The translations under genes and the position numbers were made by a program. The notes below the pieces were generated by a model. That model searched no databases. It worked only from the letters and a program-made list of their open reading frames with translations, and had not been told where the DNA came from. A stretch of DNA of 27,081 nucleotides, taken from the NCBI GenBank assembly GCA_964429005.1, contig CAYSAJ010000023.1, positions 1 to 27,081 of the forward strand. Reading direction: 5' to 3'. Positions 1-8,197 of the stretch are shown piece after piece. How positions within the stretch are numbered: position 1 is the first letter of the stretch; the number at the start of each line of letters is the position of its first letter. Source of the stretch: JACRBE01 sp964429005. GTDB taxonomy: Bacteria; Chlamydiota; Chlamydiia; Chlamydiales; JACRBE01.

Positions 1-15
1 ATAAAGTGAAAAAAT

Positions 16-294
16 ATGAGTAAAAAAATTGAAGAAATTGATCTTACGATCGATCAATTGCTGGAGAATGCCAAAATGTTATCTAGCATTCAAAATGACC
101 CTCATTTTGGGCTCGAAAAAAGAGCTTTAGAAGATATTCAAGAGTCTCTTTTCCATCATCTTTTGACTCTTCCTGTTTCTGAGGAAGAAAAGGAAGCAGT
201 GGAGAGAGTTGTGAGTGAAAAAGAATCTACTTTCTTATCACGAAGCTCTAGGCTTAGAAAATCTAGAATGAAGCAAGCTCTCGCACGGCGCTAA
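16..294 (+). CDS. Small charged hypothetical protein
   Basis: This is a 92-residue open frame that I do not recognise. It is rich in Glu, Lys, Leu and Ser with no hydrophobic segment and no Cys or Trp, so a small soluble, mostly helical protein is likely. The last 25 residues are basic (several Arg-Lys pairs around LRKSRMKQALARR), which could allow nucleic-acid or ribosome contact, but that is inference only. Only 15 bases lie upstream in the window, and the AAGTG at positions 5-9 is at best a weak ribosome binding site. The 3' end overlaps the 3' end of the convergent E1 gene by 32 bases, which is unusual but tolerable. It could be the last gene of an operon that starts outside the window. 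Confidence 0.6.
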   Translation: MSKKIEEIDLTIDQLLENAKMLSSIQNDPHFGLEKRALEDIQESLFHHLLTLPVSEEEKEAVERVVSEKESTFLSRSSRLRKSRMKQALARR

Positions 295-2296
295 GAAGAT
301 CTTCTTTTTGAGGAAGCACCTCACTTTCTAATTCCTTTGCATAAGGAACGGGACAATTCTTCGCTCCAATTCTCATGATGGGCGCGTCAAGATACATGAA
401 AGCTTTTGAAGCAATTGTAGCTGCAATTTCTGCACCAAATCCCGCTGTTTTAGCAGCTTCATGAACGATCAAAACTTTTCCTGTTTTTTTCACAGAGGCA
501 AGAATCGTTTCTTCATCCCAAGGCGCAATTGTTCTGAGATCGATGACTTCTATTGAGACACCTTCTTTTTTCATGATTTGGGCGATTTCTAAGGCATAAA
601 CGACCATCATTCCGTAACCTACGAAAGTGAGATCATTTCCTTCATGGGCGATAAGGGCTTTGCCCATAGGGAGCCACTCATGATCCTCAGGCTCAGGTTT
701 CGCGCAAAAGGCCTTTTGGCGATAAAGTCCTTTATGTTCTAGGAAAATCACAGGATTTGGATCGTAAATCGCAGACTTCATGAGCATTTTTGCATCGGCA
801 GCATTTGAGGGATAGATCACTTTGAGGCCTGGAGTATGTGCAAGGTAAGCTTCGATGTTTTGTGAGTGATATGGGCCACCTTGAATATATCCACCGCAGG
901 GCATGCGAATCACAACAGGGCAATTCCATTCTCCGTTGGATCGATAATAAATACTAGAGAGTTCATTGATCAGCTGGTTCATTCCCGTCCAGATATAATC
1001 TGCAAATTGGATTTCAGCAACAGGTCTGTGATACGCCATCGACATCCCGATTGCAAGACCAATAATCGTAGATTCTGCGAGTGGCGTATTGAAGCATCGA
1101 TCGGTTCCATGTTTTTCTGTTAGATGTTTGGTAACTCCAAATACGCCCCCTTTTCCATGGGCTACATCTTGGCCAAACACTACAATCGATGGATCTCTTT
1201 TCATTTCTTCATCAATCGCATGGTTGAGAGCATCCACCATCACAATTTCTTCTTTTTCTCTTTCATAATGAGGAGTGAGTTGCAGTGGTGCAGTAGGATG
1301 AAATACTTTTTGATCAGCGAGTTCTCGAATTTGCGATGGAGTTTGATCAGCCTCTTCTGCTGCCGCTTCAATTTCTGCGAAAAGCTCAGATCTCATGTTT
1401 TGAATTTCTTCTTCAGAGAGAAGGTCCATTTCTTGAAGCCACTTGCTAAAACGTGGTATGGGATCTTTTTGGAGAGTTTCTCTCATCTCATCTTCTGAAA
1501 GATATTTTTTCGGATCATCAGAGTTGCTATGAGCGCCAAGGCGAGGCACTTTTGCGACAATCACTGATGGGCCCTGCCCACTTTTTGCTCTTTGAGAGGC
1601 CTCTAACAGGGCTTTTGATGTCTGCTCAAAATCACATCCATCGATTGAAACTACACTCAGGTGAGGAATTGACTGGATTGAAAGGGTAATATCCCCCCCT
1701 GTTGTTTGCTCGGAGCAGGGTACAGAGATCGCAAAATCATTATGTTGAATTACAAAAATAATAGGTAATTGATGGAGGGATGCGAAGTTGAGCGCTTCGT
1801 GGAAATCCCCTTGAGAAGTAGATCCATCTCCTCCTGAGACGTAAACCACTTCTTCTTTTTTCGCGAGTTGTATCGATTTCGCTACACCCACCGCTTGGAG
1901 ATACTGTGATCCTACAACACTTGATTGGCATACTATGCGCTTAGAGCGATCAGAAAAGTGTTCAGGCATCATACGCCCACCTGAGTGGTGTTTACCTTCC
2001 CGTCCCATGGCACTTTGCAGAATTTCTGTGGAAGTAGTCCCAAGGCCAATGACGAGAGTACGATCACGATAATAAGGGAAAAACCAATCTTTACCAGATC
2101 TTAGGGTGAGAGCAGAAACAGCGCCAATCATTTCATGACCTGCATTCGATAGGAAGAATGTTCCTCCTTTATTCTGACGAACCAACTTGTTCATCTTTTC
2201 ATCTAAAAGTCTTGATCTCATCATGACTTTTAGTGTTTGGATACAAAATTGTTTTCCTGTTTCAACAGGATCCATCAAAAGAAGGGTATCTTCCAT
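263..2296 (-). CDS. Fused alpha/beta E1 component of a 2-oxoacid (branched-chain-type) dehydrogenase
   Basis: This 677-residue protein decarboxylates a 2-oxoacid with thiamine diphosphate and passes the acyl group to the lipoyl E2 subunit. Residues about 15-320 are the E1-alpha domain, with the ThDP/Mg motif GDG at 156-158 closing on Asn186 in the usual spacing. Residues about 350-677 are the E1-beta domain, with VDALNHAIDEEM, FGQDVAHGKGGVFGVT and FNTPLAEST as landmarks. In most bacteria these are two genes; the single-chain fusion is the arrangement annotated in Chlamydia as the CT340-type pyruvate/2-oxoisovalerate dehydrogenase. No E2 or E3 gene is adjacent, so the true substrate (pyruvate, branched-chain or other) cannot be settled here. 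The start lies 9 bases after the stop of the upstream AT-hook gene, with a modest AAGAGAG site in the gap, so the two are probably cotranscribed. Confidence 0.93.
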   Translation of the reverse strand: MEDTLLLMDPVETGKQFCIQTLKVMMRSRLLDEKMNKLVRQNKGGTFFLSNAGHEMIGAVSALTLRSGKDWFFPYYRDRTLVIGLGTTSTEILQSAMGREGKHHSGGRMMPEHFSDRSKRIVCQSSVVGSQYLQAVGVAKSIQLAKKEEVVYVSGGDGSTSQGDFHEALNFASLHQLPIIFVIQHNDFAISVPCSEQTTGGDITLSIQSIPHLSVVSIDGCDFEQTSKALLEASQRAKSGQGPSVIVAKVPRLGAHSNSDDPKKYLSEDEMRETLQKDPIPRFSKWLQEMDLLSEEEIQNMRSELFAEIEAAAEEADQTPSQIRELADQKVFHPTAPLQLTPHYEREKEEIVMVDALNHAIDEEMKRDPSIVVFGQDVAHGKGGVFGVTKHLTEKHGTDRCFNTPLAESTIIGLAIGMSMAYHRPVAEIQFADYIWTGMNQLINELSSIYYRSNGEWNCPVVIRMPCGGYIQGGPYHSQNIEAYLAHTPGLKVIYPSNAADAKMLMKSAIYDPNPVIFLEHKGLYRQKAFCAKPEPEDHEWLPMGKALIAHEGNDLTFVGYGMMVVYALEIAQIMKKEGVSIEVIDLRTIAPWDEETILASVKKTGKVLIVHEAAKTAGFGAEIAATIASKAFMYLDAPIMRIGAKNCPVPYAKELESEVLPQKEDLLSAVRELASF

Positions 2297-2305
2297 GAGT
2301 CTCTC

Positions 2306-3442
2306 TTATTTTTTGCCACCGTATTTGATCGGGGTGACTTTTTTAACTCTAGTTTTTTTCTTCTGCTCAAGAAGTTCTTGCATTTCGGGCGAGTCTTTTC
2401 GAGGACGTCCCCTTTTCTTAGGCAAGATTTCTTTTGCAATTTGGGAAACAGGTTTTTTCTCTTGAGCCACTTCAACAGGCTTCATCGAAGCTTTCATACC
2501 AAGACCCGCAGAAATTTCTTTAAAAATCGCTTGTTCTTTATCAAGATCTGCAATGTCAAATGTAGCGAGCCTGCCTGACAAGTGGCGAAGTGATTCAAGT
2601 CTTTGAGAAAGAAGTTCAAGTTTGGTGTCGATCTTTTCTCTCGAGCTTCCTCTAAGCGAAGCAAGAAGCTGCTCTTCTGATTCAAAACGAGATGAAAAGG
2701 TCGCGCTACTTGTTGTGTATTCAGGCATAAAGAGAAACGATCTAGCAGCAGCAGGCACAAGTGTATAAATGTCTCTTGTTAGCTGGGGCTCCACTTCCAC
2801 CTTAGCTATTTGCTTAGGAGGACGCCCTCTTTTTGGCCTAGGGTTAAGTGCTTCATTTGAATAGTAAGTTTTAGCTTTAGCTTCTAAAGCGTTTCTTGCA
2901 CTTTGGATGTCTTTACCTACTTTTTCTTCAAAGAGACTTACTTTGAGCTTTTCCATAAGAGGCATAGCAAGTTCCATGTCTTCTTCGAACACAAACTTGA
3001 TGTCAATTTTGCGAAGCCATTCGATGATACGAATTCTTGATCTTTCATGGTAGTATTGCTGCCACTTATCAAGCTCAGTCAGATGGTCATAGATGAACTC
3101 AATAAAATTCTCACGAGATTCTTTGGCCCCAATGATATCAAGGAGCTTTTCCTTGGTATCGATATCGTATACTTTTTCGTTGACGAACCCTTCCATGAAC
3201 TTCTTAGTTTCATAGTAGGTAAGTTTGGGAACAATTTCATAACGATCAGGATGACCGAGAAGTTCTTTTTCTAAAGCTTCAATTTCTTCTTGGCTCTTAT
3301 CAAGGTCTACATAGACCAAAAATCCTTCGATTTTATCTAAATATAAGTCTCTTTCATCGTCTGATTTAGAGAAAGCGTCCATAAGGCGGTGATAGCGCAA
3401 GATCAGCGGTTGCTGGGGCACTGGATATTTTGTTTTTGACAT
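2306..3442 (-). CDS. UPF0158-like protein with two AT-hook motifs
   Basis: This is a 378-residue soluble protein. Residues about 14-180 resemble the UPF0158 family of unknown function: a charged alpha-helical domain with an EGF-less core, FVNEKVYDIDTKEKLLDII and an RIRIIEWLRK helix. Two AT-hook-like sequences follow, PKRGRPPK at 203-210 and PKKRGRPRKD at 341-350; the GRP core of such hooks binds the minor groove of AT-rich DNA. Between them lies a helical stretch (about 255-315), and the C-terminus is strongly basic (KKKTRVKKV). The start is supported by an AGGA site 8 bases upstream of ATG. A TACAAT -10-like hexamer at 3490-3495 would give a leader of about 40 bases. The gene leads a two-gene unit with the fused E1. 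DNA binding, in the bacterium or in a host nucleus, is inference from the hooks; the UPF0158 assignment is from memory of the family pattern. Confidence 0.8.
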   Translation of the reverse strand: MSKTKYPVPQQPLILRYHRLMDAFSKSDDERDLYLDKIEGFLVYVDLDKSQEEIEALEKELLGHPDRYEIVPKLTYYETKKFMEGFVNEKVYDIDTKEKLLDIIGAKESRENFIEFIYDHLTELDKWQQYYHERSRIRIIEWLRKIDIKFVFEEDMELAMPLMEKLKVSLFEEKVGKDIQSARNALEAKAKTYYSNEALNPRPKRGRPPKQIAKVEVEPQLTRDIYTLVPAAARSFLFMPEYTTSSATFSSRFESEEQLLASLRGSSREKIDTKLELLSQRLESLRHLSGRLATFDIADLDKEQAIFKEISAGLGMKASMKPVEVAQEKKPVSQIAKEILPKKRGRPRKDSPEMQELLEQKKKTRVKKVTPIKYGGKK

Positions 3443-3489
3443 GAATGAATCCTAACTAGCAGTAGGTAAATGGGCTTTATTTTTTTCGT

Positions 3490-3495
3490 ATTGTA
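3490..3495 (-). promoter_or_regulatory. Candidate -10 element for the AT-hook gene
   Basis: On the minus strand this reads TACAAT, about 47 bases upstream of the ATG at 3442. The -35 region is poorly conserved (GATGAC-like), so this is a tentative sigma-66/70-type promoter. Confidence 0.35.
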
Positions 3496-3605
3496 TCACT
3501 GAAACAGGATTTCGTCATCTGCTCTTTTTCAGAGAAGAAAAGAGATAGTGCATAACAGATTTATTTATGTAATCTCGATGAATAAACTGGATTCTTATAA
3601 TATTA

Positions 3606-3635
3606 AAATTTTTAATTTAAAAAAATTAAAAATTT
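3606..3635. repeat. 13-bp perfect AT-only inverted repeat
   Basis: The arms AAATTTTTAATTT (3606-3618) and AAATTAAAAATTT (3623-3635) are perfectly complementary and flank a 4-base AAAA loop. They sit about 30 bases upstream of a TATAAT element. The stem contains no G or C, so an RNA hairpin would be weak; a bent or regulator-binding DNA site is more likely. Chance is not negligible in such AT-rich DNA. Confidence 0.5.
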
Positions 3636-3665
3636 ATTTAATCTCATTATTAAAGTATAAATATG

Positions 3666-3671
3666 TATAAT
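3666..3671 (+). promoter_or_regulatory. -10 element (TATAAT) for the 306-residue membrane protein gene
   Basis: A perfect TATAAT lies 35 bases before the preferred ATG at 3701. Transcription from about 3678-3680 would begin at or beside the first in-frame ATG (3680), which argues that 3701, with its AAGG site, is the true start. No convincing -35 is visible at 17 bases. Confidence 0.5.
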
Positions 3672-3700
3672 ATAACCAAATGGTTCAAAAAAGGTTTATT

Positions 3701-4621
3701 ATGACAGCAGTTTCCACAACCCCAGCTTTCACCCCGCTAGATCGTTATTATTTTTCTCAGTATTGTCCGATAAATCGGACTCCTCTACAAGACGCTCTAA
3801 CAGAGTTAGGACGAAAACTTCCCCGATATCAAGATCATGCAGACGGGTTTTCTGCGAGAACTTTTCGAAGAATTCATGATCTATCAGGAATTTTAGCCGT
3901 CATTAACATCATCGCCTGCATCATTCTATTTCCTTATGGCCTATGGTTCCTCTATGAAAAATATCAACACAATAAATGTGAATCTCTCTTAGCTCAGCAA
4001 ACTTTTTATGACAGTGAACAAAGCCATTTTGTAGATTGGCTAAGACAAGGTGATGAAATCGGTTTAGCTCAAACACAAAGACAACAACCTTCTTTTCCAG
4101 GTGTACTTGAAGCTCTAGAAGCTCTCAAAACCCATACTCAAATTGGAAGTGTTTTTAGCAGTCCTACTACGATTGAAAAGACGATTAGCGAAAGTAAAAT
4201 GGACGTATTTCCTGCAGGAGTTGTCTATGGAAGCCTTTTTGCTGATACTCGGACTCTTTACGCTAGTGATAGAGGTGTTGCCATGAAAATCTACGTAAAT
4301 GGTGAGCCTCAAATTATGGCTCTATACTATCGCAATCAGGGTTTATCTATACCGGAGCCAACGCTTTCTCTATATATCTATAAAAAAACAGCAGATGGAT
4401 GTAGTTCACAATCTGGATCTATTCCGGCAGCAAACACGGAAGCTGTAAAAAACTTGATCACGCTTTTCCATCAGCTAGGGCGTTTCGGCCATGCTACAGT
4501 TAGCCATGCTTCAGGATCATCTTCAGAGAAGCTCATCCATATTGGGACAACAGCAGGATCCACTCTACCATCTCTAGTGTTACCAGTAATAAGAGAAATC
4601 ACTCTTCCTGGCTTAAGTTAA
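3701..4621 (+). CDS. Hypothetical single-helix membrane protein
   Basis: I do not recognise this protein. An ATG at 3680 would give 313 residues, but the ATG at 3701 (306 residues, beginning MTAVSTTPAFTPLD) has an AAAAAAGG site six bases upstream and fits the TATAAT at 3666-3671 better. One clear hydrophobic segment covers about residues 61-85 (GILAVINIIACIILFPYGLWFLY), preceded by a basic RTFRR stretch and followed by a charged soluble region of about 220 residues. The N-terminal 60 residues are polar and lack a cleavable signal peptide. The C-terminal part is Ser/Thr/Gly-rich with alternating hydrophobic residues suggesting beta strands. The topology resembles membrane-anchored chlamydial effectors only loosely: it lacks the long bilobed hydrophobic domain of Inc proteins. 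It appears to be monocistronic, with a hairpin downstream. Confidence 0.75.
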   Translation: MTAVSTTPAFTPLDRYYFSQYCPINRTPLQDALTELGRKLPRYQDHADGFSARTFRRIHDLSGILAVINIIACIILFPYGLWFLYEKYQHNKCESLLAQQTFYDSEQSHFVDWLRQGDEIGLAQTQRQQPSFPGVLEALEALKTHTQIGSVFSSPTTIEKTISESKMDVFPAGVVYGSLFADTRTLYASDRGVAMKIYVNGEPQIMALYYRNQGLSIPEPTLSLYIYKKTADGCSSQSGSIPAANTEAVKNLITLFHQLGRFGHATVSHASGSSSEKLIHIGTTAGSTLPSLVLPVIREITLPGLS

Positions 4622-4638
4622 TTTTTTTGTTAATCTTC

Positions 4639-4673
4639 CCCCTAAAGCAGGAATTTGCGCTTGTTTTTAGGGG
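4639..4673 (+). terminator. Possible terminator hairpin after the 306-residue gene
   Basis: CCCCTAAA (4639-4646) pairs with TTTAGGGG (4666-4673) across a 19-base loop. The following bases are AAAG then TTTTCTT, so the U tract is offset and the hairpin may be weak. Its right arm overlaps the -35 region of the serS promoter. Confidence 0.4.
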
Positions 4674-4689
4674 AAAGTTTTCTTATAAT
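4661..4689 (+). promoter_or_regulatory. serS promoter
   Basis: TTGTTT at 4661-4666 and TATAAT at 4684-4689 are separated by exactly 17 bases. Transcription would start near 4696, giving a leader of about 19 bases before the serS ATG at 4715. No Shine-Dalgarno sequence is evident in that leader. Confidence 0.55.
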
Positions 4690-4714
4690 TCCCCCTTTTA
4701 CCCCCTGATTTCTT

Positions 4715-5992
4715 ATGCTTGATATTAAGCTTTTAAAAAAAGATCCCAAAGCTTTTGAGAAAAAGCTCCGGACAAAAGACCCTGAAATTCGCCTAGGCCC
4801 TGTTCTTGATAGTTACGATCTCTTTTGCGAGATCAAACAAGATCTAGAGGTAAAACAAGCGGCGATGAATGAATCTGCAAAACTCATCGGTGAAAAGAAA
4901 AGAGCAAAAGAGGATATTTCAGGACTGACCGAAGAGCTCTCGGTGCTAAAAGAACAAATTGCTGAAGGCAATGAAAAACTGCGCAAGGCCGAAGAGGTCT
5001 ATATAGATCTTTTAGCCCGCCTTCCTAACCTTCCTATAGATGATCTCAAAGTCTCTTTAGATCCCAAAGAAAATGTCTGCATTAAAACAGTGGGTGAAAA
5101 ACCTCATTTTCATTTTCCTTTTAAAAACCATGTAGAGCTCAATGAAAAACTCCACCTTTTTGACTTTCAAAGAGGGGCGAAAATATCAGGATCTGGATGG
5201 CCTGTTTATAAAGGGATGGGAGCTCGTATTGAATGGGCCCTCATCAATTTGATGATTGAGACTCACCTACAGCATGGCTTTGAGTTTTGGATGGTCCCTC
5301 ACCTTGTTCATCCTCATATTATGTATGGCTCAGGACAACTCCCAAAATTTGATCATCAAATTTATAAGATTACGGACAAAGACTATCAGCTCTACCTCCT
5401 TCCAACAGCAGAAGTTGCTTTAAACGGCCTTCACTATGATGAAATCATGAATGAAAGTGACCTTCCGAAAAAATATATTTCTTACACTCCTTGCTTCAGA
5501 AGAGAAGCAGGAGCCGCTGGATCTCAAGAAAGAGGACTTATTCGCATCCACCAGTTCAACAAAGTAGAAATGTTTGCTTTTGTGACTCCTGATAAGAGTG
5601 AAGGGATGTTTGAAGAAATGCTATCATGCGCTGAGCGCATTTTGGAAAAGCTCGAGCTCCACTACCGCAATATGCTTCTTGTGACAGGAGACACATCGTA
5701 TGCTGCTGCTAAAACTGTTGATGTAGAAGTGTGGCTCCCAGGGCAAAATCGTTACTACGAAGTCTCCTCAGTATCAAACTGCACTGATTTCCAAGCTCGC
5801 AGATCGAAAACGCGTTACAAAGATAGCGAAAAAAAGACTCAATTCGTCCATACATTAAACGGATCTGGGCTTGCGACCTCAAGACTGATGGTTGCACTGC
5901 TTGAGAACAACCAGCAAGCTGATGGCTCAGTGATCATACCTAAAGCACTTCGCCCTTATCTAGGTGGGGTAGATCGTATCCATCCTAGCTAA
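4715..5992 (+). CDS. serS: Seryl-tRNA synthetase
   Basis: This 425-residue class II synthetase charges tRNA-Ser with serine in the cytoplasm. Residues about 30-100 form the long antiparallel coiled-coil arm that contacts the tRNA. The catalytic domain follows: TAE of the serine-binding motif at 231-233, motif 2 with FRREAGAAG at 261-269 and the RGLIRIHQF segment after it, and motif 3 with NGSGLATSRLMVALLE at 382-397. The length is normal for the bacterial enzyme. It has its own promoter (TTGTTT-17-TATAAT) and a strong terminator at 5996-6036, so it is probably a single-gene transcript. The ATG lacks a clear ribosome binding site, but the N-terminus MLDIKLLKKDP is exactly where SerRS proteins normally begin. 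In Chlamydia serS lies beside the CT728 and CT727 homologues; here an aminopeptidase gene has come between. Confidence 0.98.
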   Translation: MLDIKLLKKDPKAFEKKLRTKDPEIRLGPVLDSYDLFCEIKQDLEVKQAAMNESAKLIGEKKRAKEDISGLTEELSVLKEQIAEGNEKLRKAEEVYIDLLARLPNLPIDDLKVSLDPKENVCIKTVGEKPHFHFPFKNHVELNEKLHLFDFQRGAKISGSGWPVYKGMGARIEWALINLMIETHLQHGFEFWMVPHLVHPHIMYGSGQLPKFDHQIYKITDKDYQLYLLPTAEVALNGLHYDEIMNESDLPKKYISYTPCFRREAGAAGSQERGLIRIHQFNKVEMFAFVTPDKSEGMFEEMLSCAERILEKLELHYRNMLLVTGDTSYAAAKTVDVEVWLPGQNRYYEVSSVSNCTDFQARRSKTRYKDSEKKTQFVHTLNGSGLATSRLMVALLENNQQADGSVIIPKALRPYLGGVDRIHPS

Positions 5993-5995
5993 CTA

Positions 5996-6036
5996 AAGTC
6001 CACGAACAAGGAAATCCTTGCTTGTGGACTTTTTTT
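5996..6036 (+). terminator. Rho-independent terminator after serS
   Basis: A stem of AAGTCCAC-g-AACAAGG against CCTTG-c-TTGTGGACTT, with an AAAT loop, is followed by seven T residues. It starts four bases after the serS stop. Confidence 0.9.
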
Positions 6037-6174
6037 AAGTATCTTCCAAGAACAACCAGAAAGTAGACAATCACCCATTCCTTATTTTATACTAAAACGG
6101 ATATTGCTATTTTAGTAATGACTCACTACATAGTAAAATCATAGGCAACTGTTAACTTAAGCAAGAGGCTCTTT

Positions 6175-7455
6175 GTGAACGTATTTGATTATATGAATTT
6201 TTTAGATCATTCACCGACCGCGTGGCATGCATCGAAAGAAATTGGAAATCGTTTAGCAAATGCAGGATTTATTCCTCTAGATTGGGATGAACTTTGGCAG
6301 CTTGAAAAAGGAGAGCGTTACTTTCTTGAGAAAAATGGGTTTTTGATGGCTTTTGCTTTGCCTAAAGAAACCCCGGACAGGATGGTTGTTTTAGGGTCTC
6401 ATACTGATAGCCCAGCACTTAAACTCAAACCTGTGGGAAGATCTTCTCAAAAAAATATGCTTTCTCATGGCATCGAGGTATATGGAGCTCCCCATCTCAG
6501 TTCATGGCTTGGAAGAGATTTATGCTTAACCGGGATTGTTCATTATTTGAATGATCAAGGGAAAAGAGACTCTCACCTAGTTCACCTCACAGAGCTGCCG
6601 GTTGTTATTCCTCATCTCGCAATCCATCTGGATAGGAATGTGAATGAAAATGGCCACAAGTTAGACCGTCAAAAGCACCTTTGCCCTTTACTTACGATTT
6701 CTTCCAAAGAGACAAACAGCTTAGATCTGATTGAAAAAGCTCTCCATCAAGAAGTCGCGATGAAGCAGATCCTTGGATGGGATCTCTTTTTTGTGCCTGC
6801 AGAAAAAGCGCGTCTTGTTGGTTTTGATCAACAGCTCCTTGCTTCCTATCGAATTGATAATCTTTCAAGTGTGTACGCAAGTTTATATGCCATGGTGCAT
6901 GCTAAATACGCTCACAATATTCTTCCTTTAGCTTTGTTTTGGAATCATGAAGAAATAGGCTCTGGCACTGCTGAAGGTGCTTTGGCCCCCTTCTTTGAAG
7001 ACTTCATCAAGGTCCTTGCTAAGATGTATAACATCGAAGATTTTGATTACATAAAATGGAAACAAGCGTCTCTTTGTATTTCTGCTGATGCATCGCATGC
7101 TTTGCATCCAAATTATCCTGAAAAGCATGATGAGAGCTCTCCTCCACTCCTAGGAAAAGGGATTGTGATCAAGTATAACGCAAACATGCGCTACGCAACG
7201 ATGGGAGAAACTGAGTCTTTCATTAAATTATTTTGCCATCGCTACCACATCCCCTATCAACATTTTGTTTCTCATAACGAAATGCCCTGTGGGAGCACAA
7301 TTGGACCTTTATTTTCACATGTAACAGGGATCCCGACTGTGGACATTGGAGTCCCTCAACTTGGTATGCATTCAGCGAGAGAAGTGATGGCTGTCGCTGA
7401 TGAAACATATCTCTGCCAGCTGCTGAAAGGGGCTTTAGAATATGCAGAGCTCTAA
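6175..7455 (+). CDS. apeB: M18-family aspartyl aminopeptidase
   Basis: This is a 426-residue cytoplasmic metallo-aminopeptidase of family M18, which removes N-terminal acidic (or other) residues from peptides. The expected two-metal ligands are present in order: HTDSP at 76-80 (His76), RIDNL with Asp228, NHEEIGS at 257-263 with the catalytic Glu pair 259/260, SADASHALHP with Asp305, and GVPQLGMHS with His399. Conserved M18 signatures DRQKHLCPLL and NEMPCGSTIGP are also intact, so it should be active. Translation starts at GTG (6175), supported by AAGAGG six bases upstream; there is no better ATG in frame. A possible promoter (TATACT at 6089-6094) lies in the preceding spacer but its -35 is weak. 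The gene overlaps the next one by 14 bases, so the aminopeptidase and the two metal genes after it likely form one transcript. Confidence 0.93.
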   Translation: MNVFDYMNFLDHSPTAWHASKEIGNRLANAGFIPLDWDELWQLEKGERYFLEKNGFLMAFALPKETPDRMVVLGSHTDSPALKLKPVGRSSQKNMLSHGIEVYGAPHLSSWLGRDLCLTGIVHYLNDQGKRDSHLVHLTELPVVIPHLAIHLDRNVNENGHKLDRQKHLCPLLTISSKETNSLDLIEKALHQEVAMKQILGWDLFFVPAEKARLVGFDQQLLASYRIDNLSSVYASLYAMVHAKYAHNILPLALFWNHEEIGSGTAEGALAPFFEDFIKVLAKMYNIEDFDYIKWKQASLCISADASHALHPNYPEKHDESSPPLLGKGIVIKYNANMRYATMGETESFIKLFCHRYHIPYQHFVSHNEMPCGSTIGPLFSHVTGIPTVDIGVPQLGMHSAREVMAVADETYLCQLLKGALEYAEL

Positions 7456-8197
7456 TGACTCTTCCCATTTCAAAGGAAAAACCGCTTTAGAGCATCTTAA
7501 AGAAGCGAGAAAAAAGGCGCACCGTGCCACAGAATCGATGCATGGCGTTGAACCTCCAGGACATGTTATTGCGGGAGCTGACGCAGCGAAGCAAACATCC
7601 TTTTTAGCCCTTATATTGCTCTCTGCGATGACATCTTTAAGCTTTTCATTCTCTCAAATAGCTTTATTATTTGGAGGCACTTTGCTCGGTTGGACTCTGT
7701 GGAAAGTGACCCGTACAGCTCTCATCGGATGGAGCCGTATCGAAAAATACAACAGGCTCATTTGGGAAGAGAAACATGAAATTGAGCATCACCGGGAAGA
7801 AGAAAAAGAAGAGCTTCGTGAGATGTACAAAGGAAAAGGATTTTCCGGAAAACTTCTTGATGATGTTGTTGATGTCCTTATGGCCGATGATAATCGCCTT
7901 TTACAAGTGATGCTTGAAGAAGAAATGGGCCTTGAGCTCGCTTCCTATCAACACCCTTTAAAACAAGCTTTTGGCACCTTCATAGGAATACTTTTCTCTT
8001 CAGCCCTCATCACTTTTTTTGGCACATTTGCTTTAGAAGCGGGAATCATTGGAGCCTCTATTCTCACGACACTCATCAGCTCCTATCTGATCGCGTCAAC
8101 AGAAAAAAATGCTCCTTTAACCTATATGATTAGTGATTTAGCAGCGCTCATCGGAAGTGGCCTTCTTACCTATTTTCTAACCAGGACTCTCCTCTAG
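7442..8197 (+). CDS. CCC1/VIT1-like (CT728-type) membrane protein
   Basis: This 251-residue protein has about four or five membrane segments: 52-70 and 74-92 near the N-terminus, then about 176-195, 198-217 and 231-250. Between the two halves lies a Glu-rich soluble region (EEKHEIEHHREEEKEELREM at 109-128) followed by GKGFSGKLLDDVVDVLMADD and VMLEEEMGLE. This layout and the last motifs match the CCC1/VIT1 family of Fe2+/Mn2+ transporters, whose cytoplasmic Glu/Met-rich helices bind metal. The N-terminus (LHGVSDG-like in VIT1) is diverged, so substrate is uncertain. It overlaps the aminopeptidase by 14 bases and shares one base with the ATPase that follows, implying coupled translation. The neighbouring metal-exporting ATPase supports a role in iron or manganese detoxification; the position matches the CT728 hypothetical of Chlamydia. 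Confidence 0.72.
   Translation: MQSSNDSSHFKGKTALEHLKEARKKAHRATESMHGVEPPGHVIAGADAAKQTSFLALILLSAMTSLSFSFSQIALLFGGTLLGWTLWKVTRTALIGWSRIEKYNRLIWEEKHEIEHHREEEKEELREMYKGKGFSGKLLDDVVDVLMADDNRLLQVMLEEEMGLELASYQHPLKQAFGTFIGILFSSALITFFGTFALEAGIIGASILTTLISSYLIASTEKNAPLTYMISDLAALIGSGLLTYFLTRTLL

Noticed and set aside
1124..1498. 124-residue plus-strand frame opposite the fused E1 gene
   Set aside because: It lies wholly antisense to strongly conserved E1 sequence, is Phe/Ser-rich as expected of such a shadow, and has no ribosome site.
2187..2578. Two plus-strand frames (92 and 113 residues) over the E1/AT-hook junction
   Set aside because: Phe/Ser/Arg-rich antisense shadows of Lys/Glu-rich coding sequence, with no start signals.
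3443..3700. RNA gene in the longest spacers (3443-3700, 16372-16570)
   Set aside because: No tRNA-like cloverleaf, no GC-rich conserved block and no terminator-bounded transcript could be seen; only promoter-like AT-rich DNA.
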